This document shows, in pieces, positions 35,242 through 43,388 of a DNA stretch of 64,000 nt. The notes below the pieces were generated by a model. That model saw only the letters and a program-made list of their open reading frames with translations. It did not search any database and had not been told where the DNA came from. The number at the start of each line of letters is the position of its first letter. Position 1 is the first letter of the stretch. The stretch comes from Maribellus sp. YY47 (GTDB taxonomy: Bacteria; Bacteroidota; Bacteroidia; Bacteroidales; Prolixibacteraceae), in NCBI RefSeq assembly GCF_023111095.1, contig NZ_JALGYW010000023.1, forward strand, positions 1 through 64,000, written 5' to 3'. Both the position numbers and the translations under genes were made by a program.

Positions 35242-36292
35242 AGTTTGTTTTATTCCGCTGATGAAAATGTTTGGAATCGCCCCACTCGCTGTAACCAATT
35301 TCGGCACCGGCTAAACTGATACGCGCTTCGAGGCAGTTCCGGCAAAGCTCGGCATCTTCGTCAAGGCAAGGTTTGTTCTCGTACAGTTGGTATTCCTCGC
35401 GGTATTCGCAGGGAGTAAGGTTGGGCATGATCACATTGGCCCCCACTGCCAACGCTTTTTCACGCCCTGCCGGATCGATGGCCTGCAAAGCCGTAGCTGC
35501 CGCAATATTGATATCGGGCATCAGCAAACGCAGAACCGCCACCATGTTCAGTGCCAGGTCAAAACGTTCCTGTTTGCTCATCAGCACGTGCCGGTGTTCG
35601 TAAAGCGGAGTGTCGGCATGTTCGATGTAAGGCCCCATTCCGCACATATCGATGTCGAGTTTTTTGAAAAACAGCAGATCGTCGGCCAGGTGTTCGTAGG
35701 TTTGAAACGGCAGTCCGATCATGACACCCGTTCCCACCTGGTAACCGGCCTCTTTGAGAGCAGCCAATGCTTCCAGTCTCTTTTCAAATAAATGATGATC
35801 GTTTTCGGGATGGATCTTGTAGTACAATTCCTGGGTTGATGATTCGATCCGTAGCAAATACCGATGTGCACCGCTTTCGAACCAGCGGCGGTAAGTTTCC
35901 AGCGACTGTTCCCCGCAACTCAGGGTAATTCCCAGTTCGTTGTTCGAAACTTGCTTGATCTTTTTCAGCAGATCGTCCACGCGTTTCACAAAAGCAGGCG
36001 ACGACAATTCGCCCGATTGCAACACCACCGAACCAAAACGGTTCTCCCACGCAAACCGACAGGCATCCAAGATTTCTTCGTCTTTGGCATCGTAGCGCAA
36101 CACTTTTTCGTTGCCTTTCCGAATGCCGCAGTACAAACAATCTTTCGAACACACATTCGAGAATTCGATCAAACCCCGAAAGTAAACCTTGTTGCCTACT
36201 TCACGGATCTTTACTTCGCGGGCACGTTGCAGAAGCTCGGTGCGTTCTGTTCCTTTTACTTTCAATAAGCGTATGATCTCTTCTCTATCCAA
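35240..36292 (-). CDS. hydE: [FeFe]-hydrogenase maturase HydE (radical SAM)
   Basis: A 350-residue radical SAM protein. The cluster motif CSKDCLYC (Cys 48, 52 and 55) is preceded by VYFRGLIEFSN, as in HydE. Further blocks are VVLQSGELSS (near residue 90), the Glu/Ser-rich HRYLLRIESS (near 143) and GTGVMIGLPFQTYEHL (near 188). HydE acts on the HydG product (an Fe-CO-CN-Cys complex) to build the diiron precursor of the H-cluster. The second FeS cluster of some HydE proteins, near the C-terminus, may be represented by the Cys residues at about 315-333. It diverges from the regulator-hydG genes. Confidence 0.95.
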   Translation of the reverse strand: MDREEIIRLLKVKGTERTELLQRAREVKIREVGNKVYFRGLIEFSNVCSKDCLYCGIRKGNEKVLRYDAKDEEILDACRFAWENRFGSVVLQSGELSSPAFVKRVDDLLKKIKQVSNNELGITLSCGEQSLETYRRWFESGAHRYLLRIESSTQELYYKIHPENDHHLFEKRLEALAALKEAGYQVGTGVMIGLPFQTYEHLADDLLFFKKLDIDMCGMGPYIEHADTPLYEHRHVLMSKQERFDLALNMVAVLRLLMPDINIAAATALQAIDPAGREKALAVGANVIMPNLTPCEYREEYQLYENKPCLDEDAELCRNCLEARISLAGAEIGYSEWGDSKHFHQRNKTN

Positions 36293-36344
36293 TGCTCGTA
36301 AATTTGTGCCTGCAAAAATAGTATTTTTAGTCGTTTTGCTAAGC

Positions 36345-36412
36345 TGAAATTAAGTTTGCCCTGGAAATGCCGATTCAGACTTTTCTCATGGTAATCTATT
36401 GAAATTAAGTTT
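36345..36412. promoter_or_regulatory. Divergent hydE/hydG control region: direct repeats and -7 box
   Basis: The 13-mer TGAAATTAAGTTT occurs at 36345-36357 and 36400-36412, 55 bp apart. The second copy ends at the first T of TACTTTTG (36412-36419), an exact -7 box for rightward transcription. These repeats are candidate operator sites. Confidence 0.4.
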
Positions 36413-36429
36413 ACTTTTGCTTCGAATTC

Positions 36430-36522
36430 CTGCGGGAAGGCTGCGGCTGACTTTAGGGAAACCATAAATCGATTGATCTTTAGCTATTATTGATTGATCT
36501 GCTTTCCTTATTATTCCCGCAG
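36430..36522 (+). promoter_or_regulatory. Leader of the regulator-hydG genes with long-range 9-bp stem
   Basis: CTGCGGGAA (36430-36438) and TTCCCGCAG (36514-36522) are perfect complements 75 bp apart. They would close a large loop in the leader of the transcript starting near 36426. Confidence 0.35.
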
Positions 36523-36585
36523 TATTTATTTGTTTAATCCGTTTTAGTCTGATGACTCAGTTCTAAATTCTAAGTATTCAATAAA

Positions 36586-36831
36586 ATGAAACGTTTGGGT
36601 TTTGTTGGCATTATCATTGACGACCGTGAAAAATGTGCGACTCAGGTCAATGCAGTATTAAGCGATTTCTCAGAGTTGATTCTCGCACGCACGGGCTTGC
36701 CGAAAGTAAAAGAAAATGCTTCGGTGATTACACTTGTGATTGATGCCACTACCGACGAGCTGGGCCGCTTAACCGGAAAACTGGGAAGTATTCCGGGTGT
36801 TTCGGTGAAATCGGGACTTGCCAAACAATAA
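36586..36831 (+). CDS. TM1266-type [FeFe]-hydrogenase system regulator
   Basis: An 81-residue ACT-like protein of the TM1266 family. The visible fold is GFVGIIIDDRE at the start, the middle strand ASVITLVIDATTDELG (near residue 45) and LGSIPGVSVKSG at the end. The family is found next to [FeFe]-hydrogenase maturase genes and is believed to regulate them, but no mechanism is established. It lies 25 nt before hydG, which it presumably precedes on one transcript. Confidence 0.9.
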   Translation: MKRLGFVGIIIDDREKCATQVNAVLSDFSELILARTGLPKVKENASVITLVIDATTDELGRLTGKLGSIPGVSVKSGLAKQ

Positions 36832-36856
36832 CATCCACTAAAAAAATTTAACCGCT

Positions 36857-38248
36857 ATGTATAACGTACCTGCCGATTTTATCAACGAACAAAAAGTTTG
36901 GGATGCACTGGAAAACAACCAGAATCCGGATGTATCCAGAATACGAGAAGTTCTGGCCCGCGCAAATGAGATGAAGGGCCTTACACTCGACGAAGTGGCC
37001 GTTCTCACCTGCATTCAGGAGCCGGAAATGCTGGAAGAACTTTACAATACCGCCAACAAAGTAAAAGATACCATTTACGGGAAACGACTTGTTATGTTTG
37101 CCCCGCTTTACATTTCAAATCTTTGTGCCAACGAATGTTTGTATTGTGCATTCCGTGCTTCAAATAAAGGGATCAATCGACATGCCTTGTCACAGGAGCA
37201 CATTGCCCGCGAGGTGGAAGTACTGATCAAACAGGGACACAAACGAGTTCTGCTTGTTGCCGGAGAATCGTATCCCAAAGAAGGTTTGCAATATGTACTC
37301 GATTCCGTAAAAACCATCTACAGTGTAAAATCGGAACATGGCGAGATTCGGCGTGTAAACGTAAATGTGGCACCACTAACTGTGGATGAGTTCAAGGCGC
37401 TTAAAAATACCGGGATCGGAACTTATCAGATTTTCCAGGAAACTTACCACCGCGAAACTTACGCCAAAGTGCACAAAGGCGGAAAAAAGAAAGACTACAA
37501 CTGGCGGGTTTGGGCTTTGCACCGTGCCATGGAAGCAGGTATCGACGATGTGGGAATTGGTGTTTTATTCGGGCTTTTTGATTACCGTTTTGAAATTCTG
37601 GCGATGATTCAGCACATCAACGAACTGGAAGATAAATTTGGAGTCGGGCCACACACGATCAGTGTGCCACGGATGGAACCAGCAACCAACAGCGATATGG
37701 CGTCCAATCCTCCTTATCCGGTTTCGGATGCCGATTTCAAAAAAATCGTTGCCATTCTTCGCCTGGCAGTGCCTTACACCGGAATCATCATGTCGACACG
37801 CGAAACGGCCAAAATGCGCCGCGAAACCTTTGCCATGGGTGTTAGCCAGATTTCTGCGGGAAGTAAAACCAATCCGGGCGGATACGAGGAGGAAGACGAT
37901 ATTTCCGGACAATTCAGTTTAGGCGATCACCGCTCGCTTGACGAGGTGATCCGCGATGTCGCTGCAATGGGTTACATTCCATCGTTCTGCACCGCTTGTT
38001 ACCGGCTTGGACGCACCGGGCAGGATTTTATGGACCTGGCCAAACCGGGAGATATTAAGCTGCATTGCGGGCCAAATGCTTTAAGTTCGTTCAAAGAATA
38101 CCTGCAGAATTTTGGATCTCCCGAAACGGTTGAAGCAGGAAATCAGCTTATTCAGCAAACCATTGAAAACATGTCGGGTGTGGCTCGCCAGCGTGCTGAA
38201 AAACTGGTGAAACGGGTAGAATCAGGCAGAGACGATGTTTATTGCTAA
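36857..38248 (+). CDS. hydG: [FeFe]-hydrogenase maturase HydG (radical SAM tyrosine lyase)
   Basis: A 463-residue protein. The radical SAM motif CANECLYC (Cys 90, 94 and 97) and the C-terminal CxxCx22C motif (Cys 378, 381 and 404), which binds the auxiliary 5-iron cluster, are complete. HydG splits tyrosine into p-cresol and the CO and CN ligands of the H-cluster. The length is typical. The next genes in the same direction are a frameshifted GxxExxY gene and aspA. Confidence 0.97.
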   Translation: MYNVPADFINEQKVWDALENNQNPDVSRIREVLARANEMKGLTLDEVAVLTCIQEPEMLEELYNTANKVKDTIYGKRLVMFAPLYISNLCANECLYCAFRASNKGINRHALSQEHIAREVEVLIKQGHKRVLLVAGESYPKEGLQYVLDSVKTIYSVKSEHGEIRRVNVNVAPLTVDEFKALKNTGIGTYQIFQETYHRETYAKVHKGGKKKDYNWRVWALHRAMEAGIDDVGIGVLFGLFDYRFEILAMIQHINELEDKFGVGPHTISVPRMEPATNSDMASNPPYPVSDADFKKIVAILRLAVPYTGIIMSTRETAKMRRETFAMGVSQISAGSKTNPGGYEEEDDISGQFSLGDHRSLDEVIRDVAAMGYIPSFCTACYRLGRTGQDFMDLAKPGDIKLHCGPNALSSFKEYLQNFGSPETVEAGNQLIQQTIENMSGVARQRAEKLVKRVESGRDDVYC

Positions 38249-38325
38249 CAAAAGTCTGAACCCTGATTTCAAGGACTTTCCTGATTGCCTGATTAATTCT
38301 AACTTTATGGGAAATCAGGCAAAAT

Positions 38326-38701
38326 ATGGAACACGAAGAACTTACCCATAAAATAATAGGTTGTGCCATGCAAGTTCACCGGGCTCTTGGAAATGGCTTT
38401 CAGGAAGTAATTTACCAAAGAGCTTTGGCCATCGAATTCGATCATCAGAATATAAATTTCGAAAGAGAAAAAGTAACGCCTGTTTTTTATCGTGATTTGG
38501 AAATAGGCACAAGACGGGTTGATTTTTTTTGTTGAAAATAAAATAATGGTTGAAATAAAAGCCAGAAGCGAATTGGATGACTCTCATTTGAATCAAGCCA
38601 TGAATTATCTGGAAGCTTATCAGATGAAAATTGGTTTGCTTATTAATTTTGGCGCTAATAGTCTCCAATTTAAAAGAGTTCATAACAACAAACTCATGTA
38701 A
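38326..38701 (+). pseudogene. GxxExxY protein, frameshifted at a T8 run
   Basis: The first frame (38326-38535) gives the family start MEHEELTHKIIGCAMQVHRALGNGFQEVIYQRAL, broken after RVDFFC. A second frame (through 38701) continues VENKIMVEIKARSELDDSHLNQAMNYLEAYQM without loss. Dropping one T from the eight-T run at 38521-38529 would join them into about 125 residues. GxxExxY proteins have the GxxExxY motif (here GNGFQEVIY, near residue 22) and a nuclease-like fold. Their function is unknown. The gene lies inside the hydrogenase maturation locus. It is either a pseudogene, a slippage-controlled gene or a sequencing error. Confidence 0.8.
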
Positions 38702-38719
38702 TCCAAAATCAAGAAAATC

Positions 38720-40114
38720 ATGGTACAGACAAGGAAGGAATACGATCTGCTTGGCACCAAACAAATTCCTGCCGATGCTCTGAGGGGCATCCACACCGCC
38801 AGGGCGATGGAGAATTTCCCGCTCTCAGGAAGACCGGTTCACGCTGAACTGATAAAAGCTTACGGCGAAGTAAAACTGGCCTGTGCGCAGATTAATCATC
38901 AATTAGGTTATTGGAAAGATGAAGCCAAAGCCGATGCCATTGAAAAGGCCTGCGCCGAATTGTCTGCAGGATTGTTAAACGAACATATTTTGGTAGATGC
39001 CTTGCAGGGAGGTGCAGGAACTTCGACCAATATGAACGTGAATGAAGTGATCGCCAACCGGGCCCTGCAGATCATGGACAAAATCCCTGGCGATTACGAA
39101 GCCATCTCTCCTCTCGACGATATTAACCTCCACCAAAGTACCAACGACACTTATCCAACAGCCCTAAAAATAGCTGCAATTCGTCTGCTTCGTATTCTGG
39201 AGCAAAACATTTTGGCTTTGCAGGAAGCTTTTCAACAAAAGGAAAAGGAATTTGCCGATGTGGTTAAAATCGGGCGCACACAAATGCAGGATGCGGTGCT
39301 TACCACTTTAGGCAGGGAAATGAGCGCTTACGCGGAAGCATTTAACCGCGACCGCTGGCGAATTTACAAATGCGAAGAGCGTTTGCGGGTGATTAACCTG
39401 GGAGGAACGGCAATTGGTACCGGTCTGGGAGCACCCCGACAGTTTATTTTCAGGGTAACCGATAAACTACGCGAAAATACCAATACCGGACTTGCACGCA
39501 GCGAAAACCTGATTGATGGAACGCAGAACACCGATGTTTTTGTAGAAGTATCGGGCATTTTGAAAGCTTGTGCCACCAATCTCTTAAAAATAAGTAACGA
39601 TCTGCGTCTGCTTGCCAGCGGCCCACATGCTGGATTAGGTGAAATAAATCTTCCTGCACTGCAGGCGGGGTCTTCCATCATGCCCGGAAAAGTCAATCCT
39701 GTTATTCCGGAGGCAGTGGCTCAAGCCGCGATAAAAGTTATGGGGAATGACCAGATAATTGCACAAGCCAGCAGTTCCGGCAATCTGGAGTTAAATCAGT
39801 TCATGCCCTTAATCGCAGATACATTGCTGAATTCGTTGGATTTATTGTCGAATGCTGCATTGATTTTCACCCAAAAGTGTGTTTCGGGCATTACTGTAAA
39901 CCGTTTGATCTGCAAAAGAAATATCGAAAATTCTACAGCTACGATCACAGCACTTGTGCCGGCAATCGGCTATGAAAAAGCCAGTAAAATTGCCCAATTT
40001 ATCAAAGAGAAGGAAATAACAGTGAAAGCAGCAGCCACTGATTTGGGGTATTTAACAGAAAAGGAATTTGAAGAACTTATCAGTCCCGAGGCTGTCTGTA
40101 AACTTGGCAACTAA
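38720..40114 (+). CDS. aspA: Aspartate ammonia-lyase in the hydrogenase maturation locus
   Basis: A 464-residue aspartase/fumarase family enzyme. The signature GSSIMPGKVNP (near residue 318) and the aspartase-like DALQGGAGTSTNMN (near 92) and HQSTNDTYPT (near 138) are intact. It releases ammonia and fumarate from aspartate. It is known that aspA homologues recur beside hydE, hydF and hydG; a link to ammonia supply for the H-cluster azadithiolate bridge is an inference. Only 18 nt separate it from the broken GxxExxY gene. Confidence 0.93.
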   Translation: MVQTRKEYDLLGTKQIPADALRGIHTARAMENFPLSGRPVHAELIKAYGEVKLACAQINHQLGYWKDEAKADAIEKACAELSAGLLNEHILVDALQGGAGTSTNMNVNEVIANRALQIMDKIPGDYEAISPLDDINLHQSTNDTYPTALKIAAIRLLRILEQNILALQEAFQQKEKEFADVVKIGRTQMQDAVLTTLGREMSAYAEAFNRDRWRIYKCEERLRVINLGGTAIGTGLGAPRQFIFRVTDKLRENTNTGLARSENLIDGTQNTDVFVEVSGILKACATNLLKISNDLRLLASGPHAGLGEINLPALQAGSSIMPGKVNPVIPEAVAQAAIKVMGNDQIIAQASSSGNLELNQFMPLIADTLLNSLDLLSNAALIFTQKCVSGITVNRLICKRNIENSTATITALVPAIGYEKASKIAQFIKEKEITVKAAATDLGYLTEKEFEELISPEAVCKLGN

Positions 40115-40296
40115 CTGAGCAACTGACATTAACAGCTCGTTAACAAATTGCAACATGCTGAATTTCAGCCCAAAACACGCTCGACCTAATTTAATATAAA
40201 AATATCTTAATATTCACTTGGATTTTTATCTGAATATTGTTAATATTGAGTCTAAATTAGAATAAAAGAGAATTTTATTTTATAACTTAAAAATTA

Positions 40297-40623
40297 ATGA
40301 TCATGAAAAAAGTATTATTTGCTCTTGCATTTGTAGCCGTATACGGTTTATCGATGGCGATGACTTCAGCGCCTGTTGTTACACAGAACGACAATGTAAC
40401 AGTTACCGTTGAAGTAAAAGACAACGTTGAAAAAGAAAAAGAGAAAAAAGCTACAAAATCAGAAGCAAAATCAGAAACGAAAGCTGCGGCTAAATCGGAA
40501 GGATGCGCTGGAAAATCAGAAGCAAAATCAGAAGGTTGTGCAGGAAAATCAGAAGCTAAATCGGAAGGTTGTGCAGCTAAAAAATCGGACTGCAGCAAAT
40601 CTTGCGACGGAGAAAAGAAATAA
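40297..40623 (+). CDS. Small secreted Lys/Ala/Cys-rich repeat protein (1)
   Basis: A 108-residue protein with a signal peptide (MKKVLFALAFVAVYGLSMA) and an acidic-then-basic mature part. It contains a KEKEKKATKSEAK stretch and then 11-residue repeats GKSEAKSEGCA (33-bp units, 40483-40575), ending SDCSKSCDGEKK. Five Cys are present. I do not recognise a family. Low-complexity Lys/Glu/Ala sequence and repeated Cys suggest an unfolded or metal-binding envelope protein. It lies with its own terminator between aspA and hydF. A second protein of the same design follows. Confidence 0.78.
   Translation: MIMKKVLFALAFVAVYGLSMAMTSAPVVTQNDNVTVTVEVKDNVEKEKEKKATKSEAKSETKAAAKSEGCAGKSEAKSEGCAGKSEAKSEGCAAKKSDCSKSCDGEKK
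40483..40575 (+). repeat. 33-bp tandem repeats in the secreted Lys/Cys-rich gene
   Basis: Two full units (40510-40542 and 40543-40575) differ at only two bases, and a partial one precedes them (from 40483). The unit keeps the reading frame. Confidence 0.88.
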
Positions 40624-40649
40624 CTACAGAATTTTTCCTTATATCGAAA

Positions 40650-40681
40650 GACCATCTGTCTATCTGGCAGGTGGTTTTTTT
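40650..40681 (+). terminator. Terminator after secreted Lys/Cys-rich gene 1
   Basis: The stem ACCATCTG / CAGGTGGT (one G-T pair) is followed by seven T residues. Confidence 0.85.
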
Positions 40682-40810
40682 ATGTAGCGCAATGACCAAT
40701 CATTTATTTTCAGCGAAAAATGCTATATTTCCAAGCAGAAAAAACAGATAAATCACGCATTACGAACAAATGTAATTTTCAAAGATCATTAACCTTTAAT
40801 TAAATTCACA

Positions 40811-41125
40811 ATGAAGAAAACTTTATTAATTCTGGCTCTGGTTGTTGCTTACGGTGTATCGTTTGCCAACACTTCTGCAAAAATGGCTTCTGTAAAAAAG
40901 AATACTGTTACCATAGAGGCTAACGACAACAACAATATTGCGGCTCAGGAAGAAGAAAAAGACAAAAAGAAAACGGAGAAGCAAAAAACTCAAGCTAAAG
41001 AAACCAAGAAAGCAACCGGGTGTACTGAGACACAAAAGAAAAGTTGTGCAGCTTCGGGGAAAACCTGTGGTGCACAAAAATCGGAATCAACAGCAAAGAA
41101 AAGCTGTTGCGGAGAAAAGAAATAA
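40811..41125 (+). CDS. Small secreted Lys/Cys-rich protein (2)
   Basis: A 104-residue paralogue-like partner of the preceding gene: a similar signal peptide (MKKTLLILALVVAYGVSFA), an acidic segment NDNNNIAAQEEEKDKKK and a Lys/Thr-rich tail with five Cys, ending SCCGEKK. The shared architecture, similar length, matching C-terminal CGEKK/CDGEKK and the same position in a monocistronic unit suggest duplication. No catalytic residue or known domain is seen. It has its own terminator before hydF. Confidence 0.78.
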   Translation: MKKTLLILALVVAYGVSFANTSAKMASVKKNTVTIEANDNNNIAAQEEEKDKKKTEKQKTQAKETKKATGCTETQKKSCAASGKTCGAQKSESTAKKSCCGEKK

Positions 41126-41147
41126 CCATCTACGGCTTATAATTCAG

Positions 41148-41173
41148 AAGGGTGCCCAAAGCACCCTTTTTTT
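41148..41173 (+). terminator. Terminator after secreted Lys/Cys-rich gene 2
   Basis: AAGGGTGC-CCAAA-GCACCCTT is followed by a T-run. Confidence 0.9.
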
Positions 41174-41226
41174 GGCTAATTTTGCAGCCTATTCAAGTGA
41201 ATCATTAAATAAAAGCAACAGACAAA

Positions 41227-42453
41227 ATGAGGGCACCAAAAACATTCCGTTTACACATTGGTATTTTTGGAAGAAGAAATGCGGGTAAGTCCAGCATATT
41301 AAATGCTCTCACGAATCAGGATGTTTCCATTGTTTCAGACGTAGCCGGCACCACCACCGATCCGGTAGAAAAACCAATGGAATTGCTTCCGCTGGGCCCG
41401 GTGCTATTTATCGACACAGCGGGAATTGACGACGTAGGCGACCTGGGCAAAAAACGAATTGCCAAAACACTGGCAGTTTTCGACCGCACCGACTTGGGAC
41501 TGATCGTCACCAACTTCGGGGATTTTGGCGAATACGAACAAAAACTCATGGACGAGCTGAAAGACCGCGACATTCCCTTTATCATTGTTTTCAATAAATG
41601 CGACCTGCATACCGAGAATTTATCGTTAACCGCAGATTTTGATTCGGTAAAAGTCAACTATGTACAGACTTCGGTTGCAACCGGTGCCGGCATTCCAGAA
41701 TTAAGGCAAAAGCTTTTACGCTCGGCTCCCGACGATTATATCAACCGCCCAAGTATTCTGGCCGACCTGGTAGGACCGGGTGAAGCTGCAGTACTGGTGG
41801 TACCGATCGACAAAGAAGCTCCCAAAGGAAGGCTGATTCTTCCGCAGGTACAGAGTATTCGCGATTTGCTCGACAACGATTGTTTTTCGGTGGTGGTAAA
41901 AGAGCGGGAACTTCGGGAAGCCTTATCCCGCTTCAACAAACCACCCAAGCTGGTAGTAACCGATTCTCAGGCCTTTTTAAAAGTGGCTGCCGACACTCCG
42001 CCGGAAATACCGCTGACTTCGTTTTCCATTCTTTTTGCGCGTTTTCAGGGCGACCTCACCGAAATGGTTAAAGGCGCCATGGCCATCGACCAGTTAAAAA
42101 CAGGAGATAAAGTGTTGATTGCCGAGGCCTGCTCGCATCATCCGATTGGAGAAGATATTGGCACCGTAAAAATTCCCCGCTGGCTGACACAGTGCGTGGG
42201 AGGGAAACTGCAAATCGACAATATGCGCGGACACGATTTCCCGAAAAACGTCGGAGAATACAAACTGATTATTCATTGCGGGGCGTGCATGTGGAACAGA
42301 AGAGAAATGCTGAGTCGCATTATGAAAGCACGTCAGGCTGGAGTCCCTATCACCAATTACGGATTGACAATTGCCTATTCTCTGGGGATTTTCGAACGGG
42401 CGCTTCAACCTTTCCCTGCTGCTCTCGAATTATATAAAAGTAAATCCCGTTAA
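41227..42453 (+). CDS. hydF: [FeFe]-hydrogenase maturase HydF (GTPase, FeS scaffold)
   Basis: A 408-residue protein with an N-terminal GTPase domain: Walker A GRRNAGKSS (about residues 15-23), DTAGIDDVG (near 64) and NKCD (near 126). A C-terminal scaffold domain carries the FeS motif CSH ... HCGAC (Cys-x-His followed by HCxxC, near residues 302 and 352). HydF carries the diiron precursor and hands it to the apo-hydrogenase. The length is standard. Its stop codon overlaps the stop of the convergent gene at 42450. Confidence 0.96.
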   Translation: MRAPKTFRLHIGIFGRRNAGKSSILNALTNQDVSIVSDVAGTTTDPVEKPMELLPLGPVLFIDTAGIDDVGDLGKKRIAKTLAVFDRTDLGLIVTNFGDFGEYEQKLMDELKDRDIPFIIVFNKCDLHTENLSLTADFDSVKVNYVQTSVATGAGIPELRQKLLRSAPDDYINRPSILADLVGPGEAAVLVVPIDKEAPKGRLILPQVQSIRDLLDNDCFSVVVKERELREALSRFNKPPKLVVTDSQAFLKVAADTPPEIPLTSFSILFARFQGDLTEMVKGAMAIDQLKTGDKVLIAEACSHHPIGEDIGTVKIPRWLTQCVGGKLQIDNMRGHDFPKNVGEYKLIIHCGACMWNRREMLSRIMKARQAGVPITNYGLTIAYSLGIFERALQPFPAALELYKSKSR

Positions 42454-42893
42454 GAATTTTTGATTGATTGCTGACTCCCGTCAATCGGTTTAAAGAATCC
42501 AAAGAACTCAATCATTCCTCTTTCGTCCTTTTTTAGAAGTTTGAGATTTCCTTTTTCGAAGGCAAACTGAAATTCGATATTGTTGCGAAAGTTTGCAGAA
42601 TCGACAAAGGTGATGAAATTTTTGGCCACGCTCCATGCCCCGCTTTTTAAATTCTGAATCAACGATACAGGGAGTTGAGCTTTGACCACAAAATTGTCTT
42701 CAGAAAAAATCAGCTGCATCATTTGATTTTCGCATTTCAAATCTTCCGGCAGAAAATGAAGGAGCCCCTCTTTTTCATCAACGTAATATTCATAAAGGCG
42801 CCATTCTCCCGGAAAATTTTTGGAGATACTTCCAAAAACCGCGGGCGATACCAACCACGAAGTAAATCTTGACAGCAATGTGTTTTGTTTCAT
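42450..42893 (-). CDS. Hypothetical protein, Bacteroidota-type
   Basis: A 147-residue cytoplasmic protein I cannot place in a named family. It starts MKQNTLLSRFTSWLVSP and carries WRLYEYYVDEKEGLLHFLPEDLK (around residues 31-52), with a predicted beta-sheet-rich rest. No signal peptide, transmembrane helix or metal motif is visible. It converges on hydF, so it is not part of that operon. Codon use resembles its neighbours, so it is probably a real lineage-specific gene. Confidence 0.65.
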   Translation of the reverse strand: MKQNTLLSRFTSWLVSPAVFGSISKNFPGEWRLYEYYVDEKEGLLHFLPEDLKCENQMMQLIFSEDNFVVKAQLPVSLIQNLKSGAWSVAKNFITFVDSANFRNNIEFQFAFEKGNLKLLKKDERGMIEFFGFFKPIDGSQQSIKNS

Positions 42894-43275
42894 AGCGATT
42901 AATCTGACGATTGGACAACAAATACATCCAAAAGTTTAATTTTCAAATCAATAAAACGCAGAAATCAAAGCTTGGGTTAAGCCTTCAAATAAATTATCAG
43001 AAAGATTCAGTGAAATAAAAATGGAAGATGTTTCGAGGGAAAAAAGGGCAGCTCACCAGCCACCCCTAACTCCAATTAATGATAAAAAATAAGGGTATTA
43101 CAATACTACTAACTTCGTCCGATAAAAAAGAACATTTACACATGTACTTATTAACATATTTCGGTGAATATCCTCGCTTTCAATCACTAACAATAACTCC
43201 AATCTGTTTTTCATTGCCAACAACAGACCTTTTTCCTGCTAATGCAAAAACCCAATATAATCGCACAATTATCTG
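42894..43275. other. Gene-free region between the hypothetical gene and rpsO
   Basis: This AT-rich stretch holds no supported gene; a 67-codon frame at 43079 lacks coding character. The rpsO promoter begins at its right edge. Confidence 0.5.
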
Positions 43276-43307
43276 TTTGTAAATCAAAAACTTTTTACCT
43301 ACTTTTG
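43276..43307 (+). promoter_or_regulatory. Promoter of rpsO (Bacteroidota consensus)
   Basis: TTTG at 43276-43279 and TACTTTTG at 43300-43307, separated by 20 nt, match the -33 and -7 consensus of the Bacteroidota housekeeping sigma factor. Transcription should begin near 43314. Confidence 0.8.
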
Positions 43308-43319
43308 CGCCGAAATAAT

Positions 43320-43358
43320 TTTAAGTCGTTGTTATTGACTGCGATGCTGCGACTTAAA
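43320..43358 (+). promoter_or_regulatory. rpsO leader hairpin, candidate S15 autoregulatory site
   Basis: TTTAAGTCG (43320-43328) and CGACTTAAA (43350-43358) form a perfect 9-bp stem around a 21-nt loop in the 75-nt rpsO leader, 30 nt before the ATG. S15 represses its own translation by binding leader RNA in several phyla, with unrelated structures. Confidence 0.5.
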
Positions 43359-43388
43359 CATTGTATAACAAATAGTTCTTTTAAAAAC

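Noticed and set aside
43079-43282. 67-codon plus-strand frame before rpsO
   Set aside because: It is AT-rich, has no homology-like features and overlaps the rpsO promoter.
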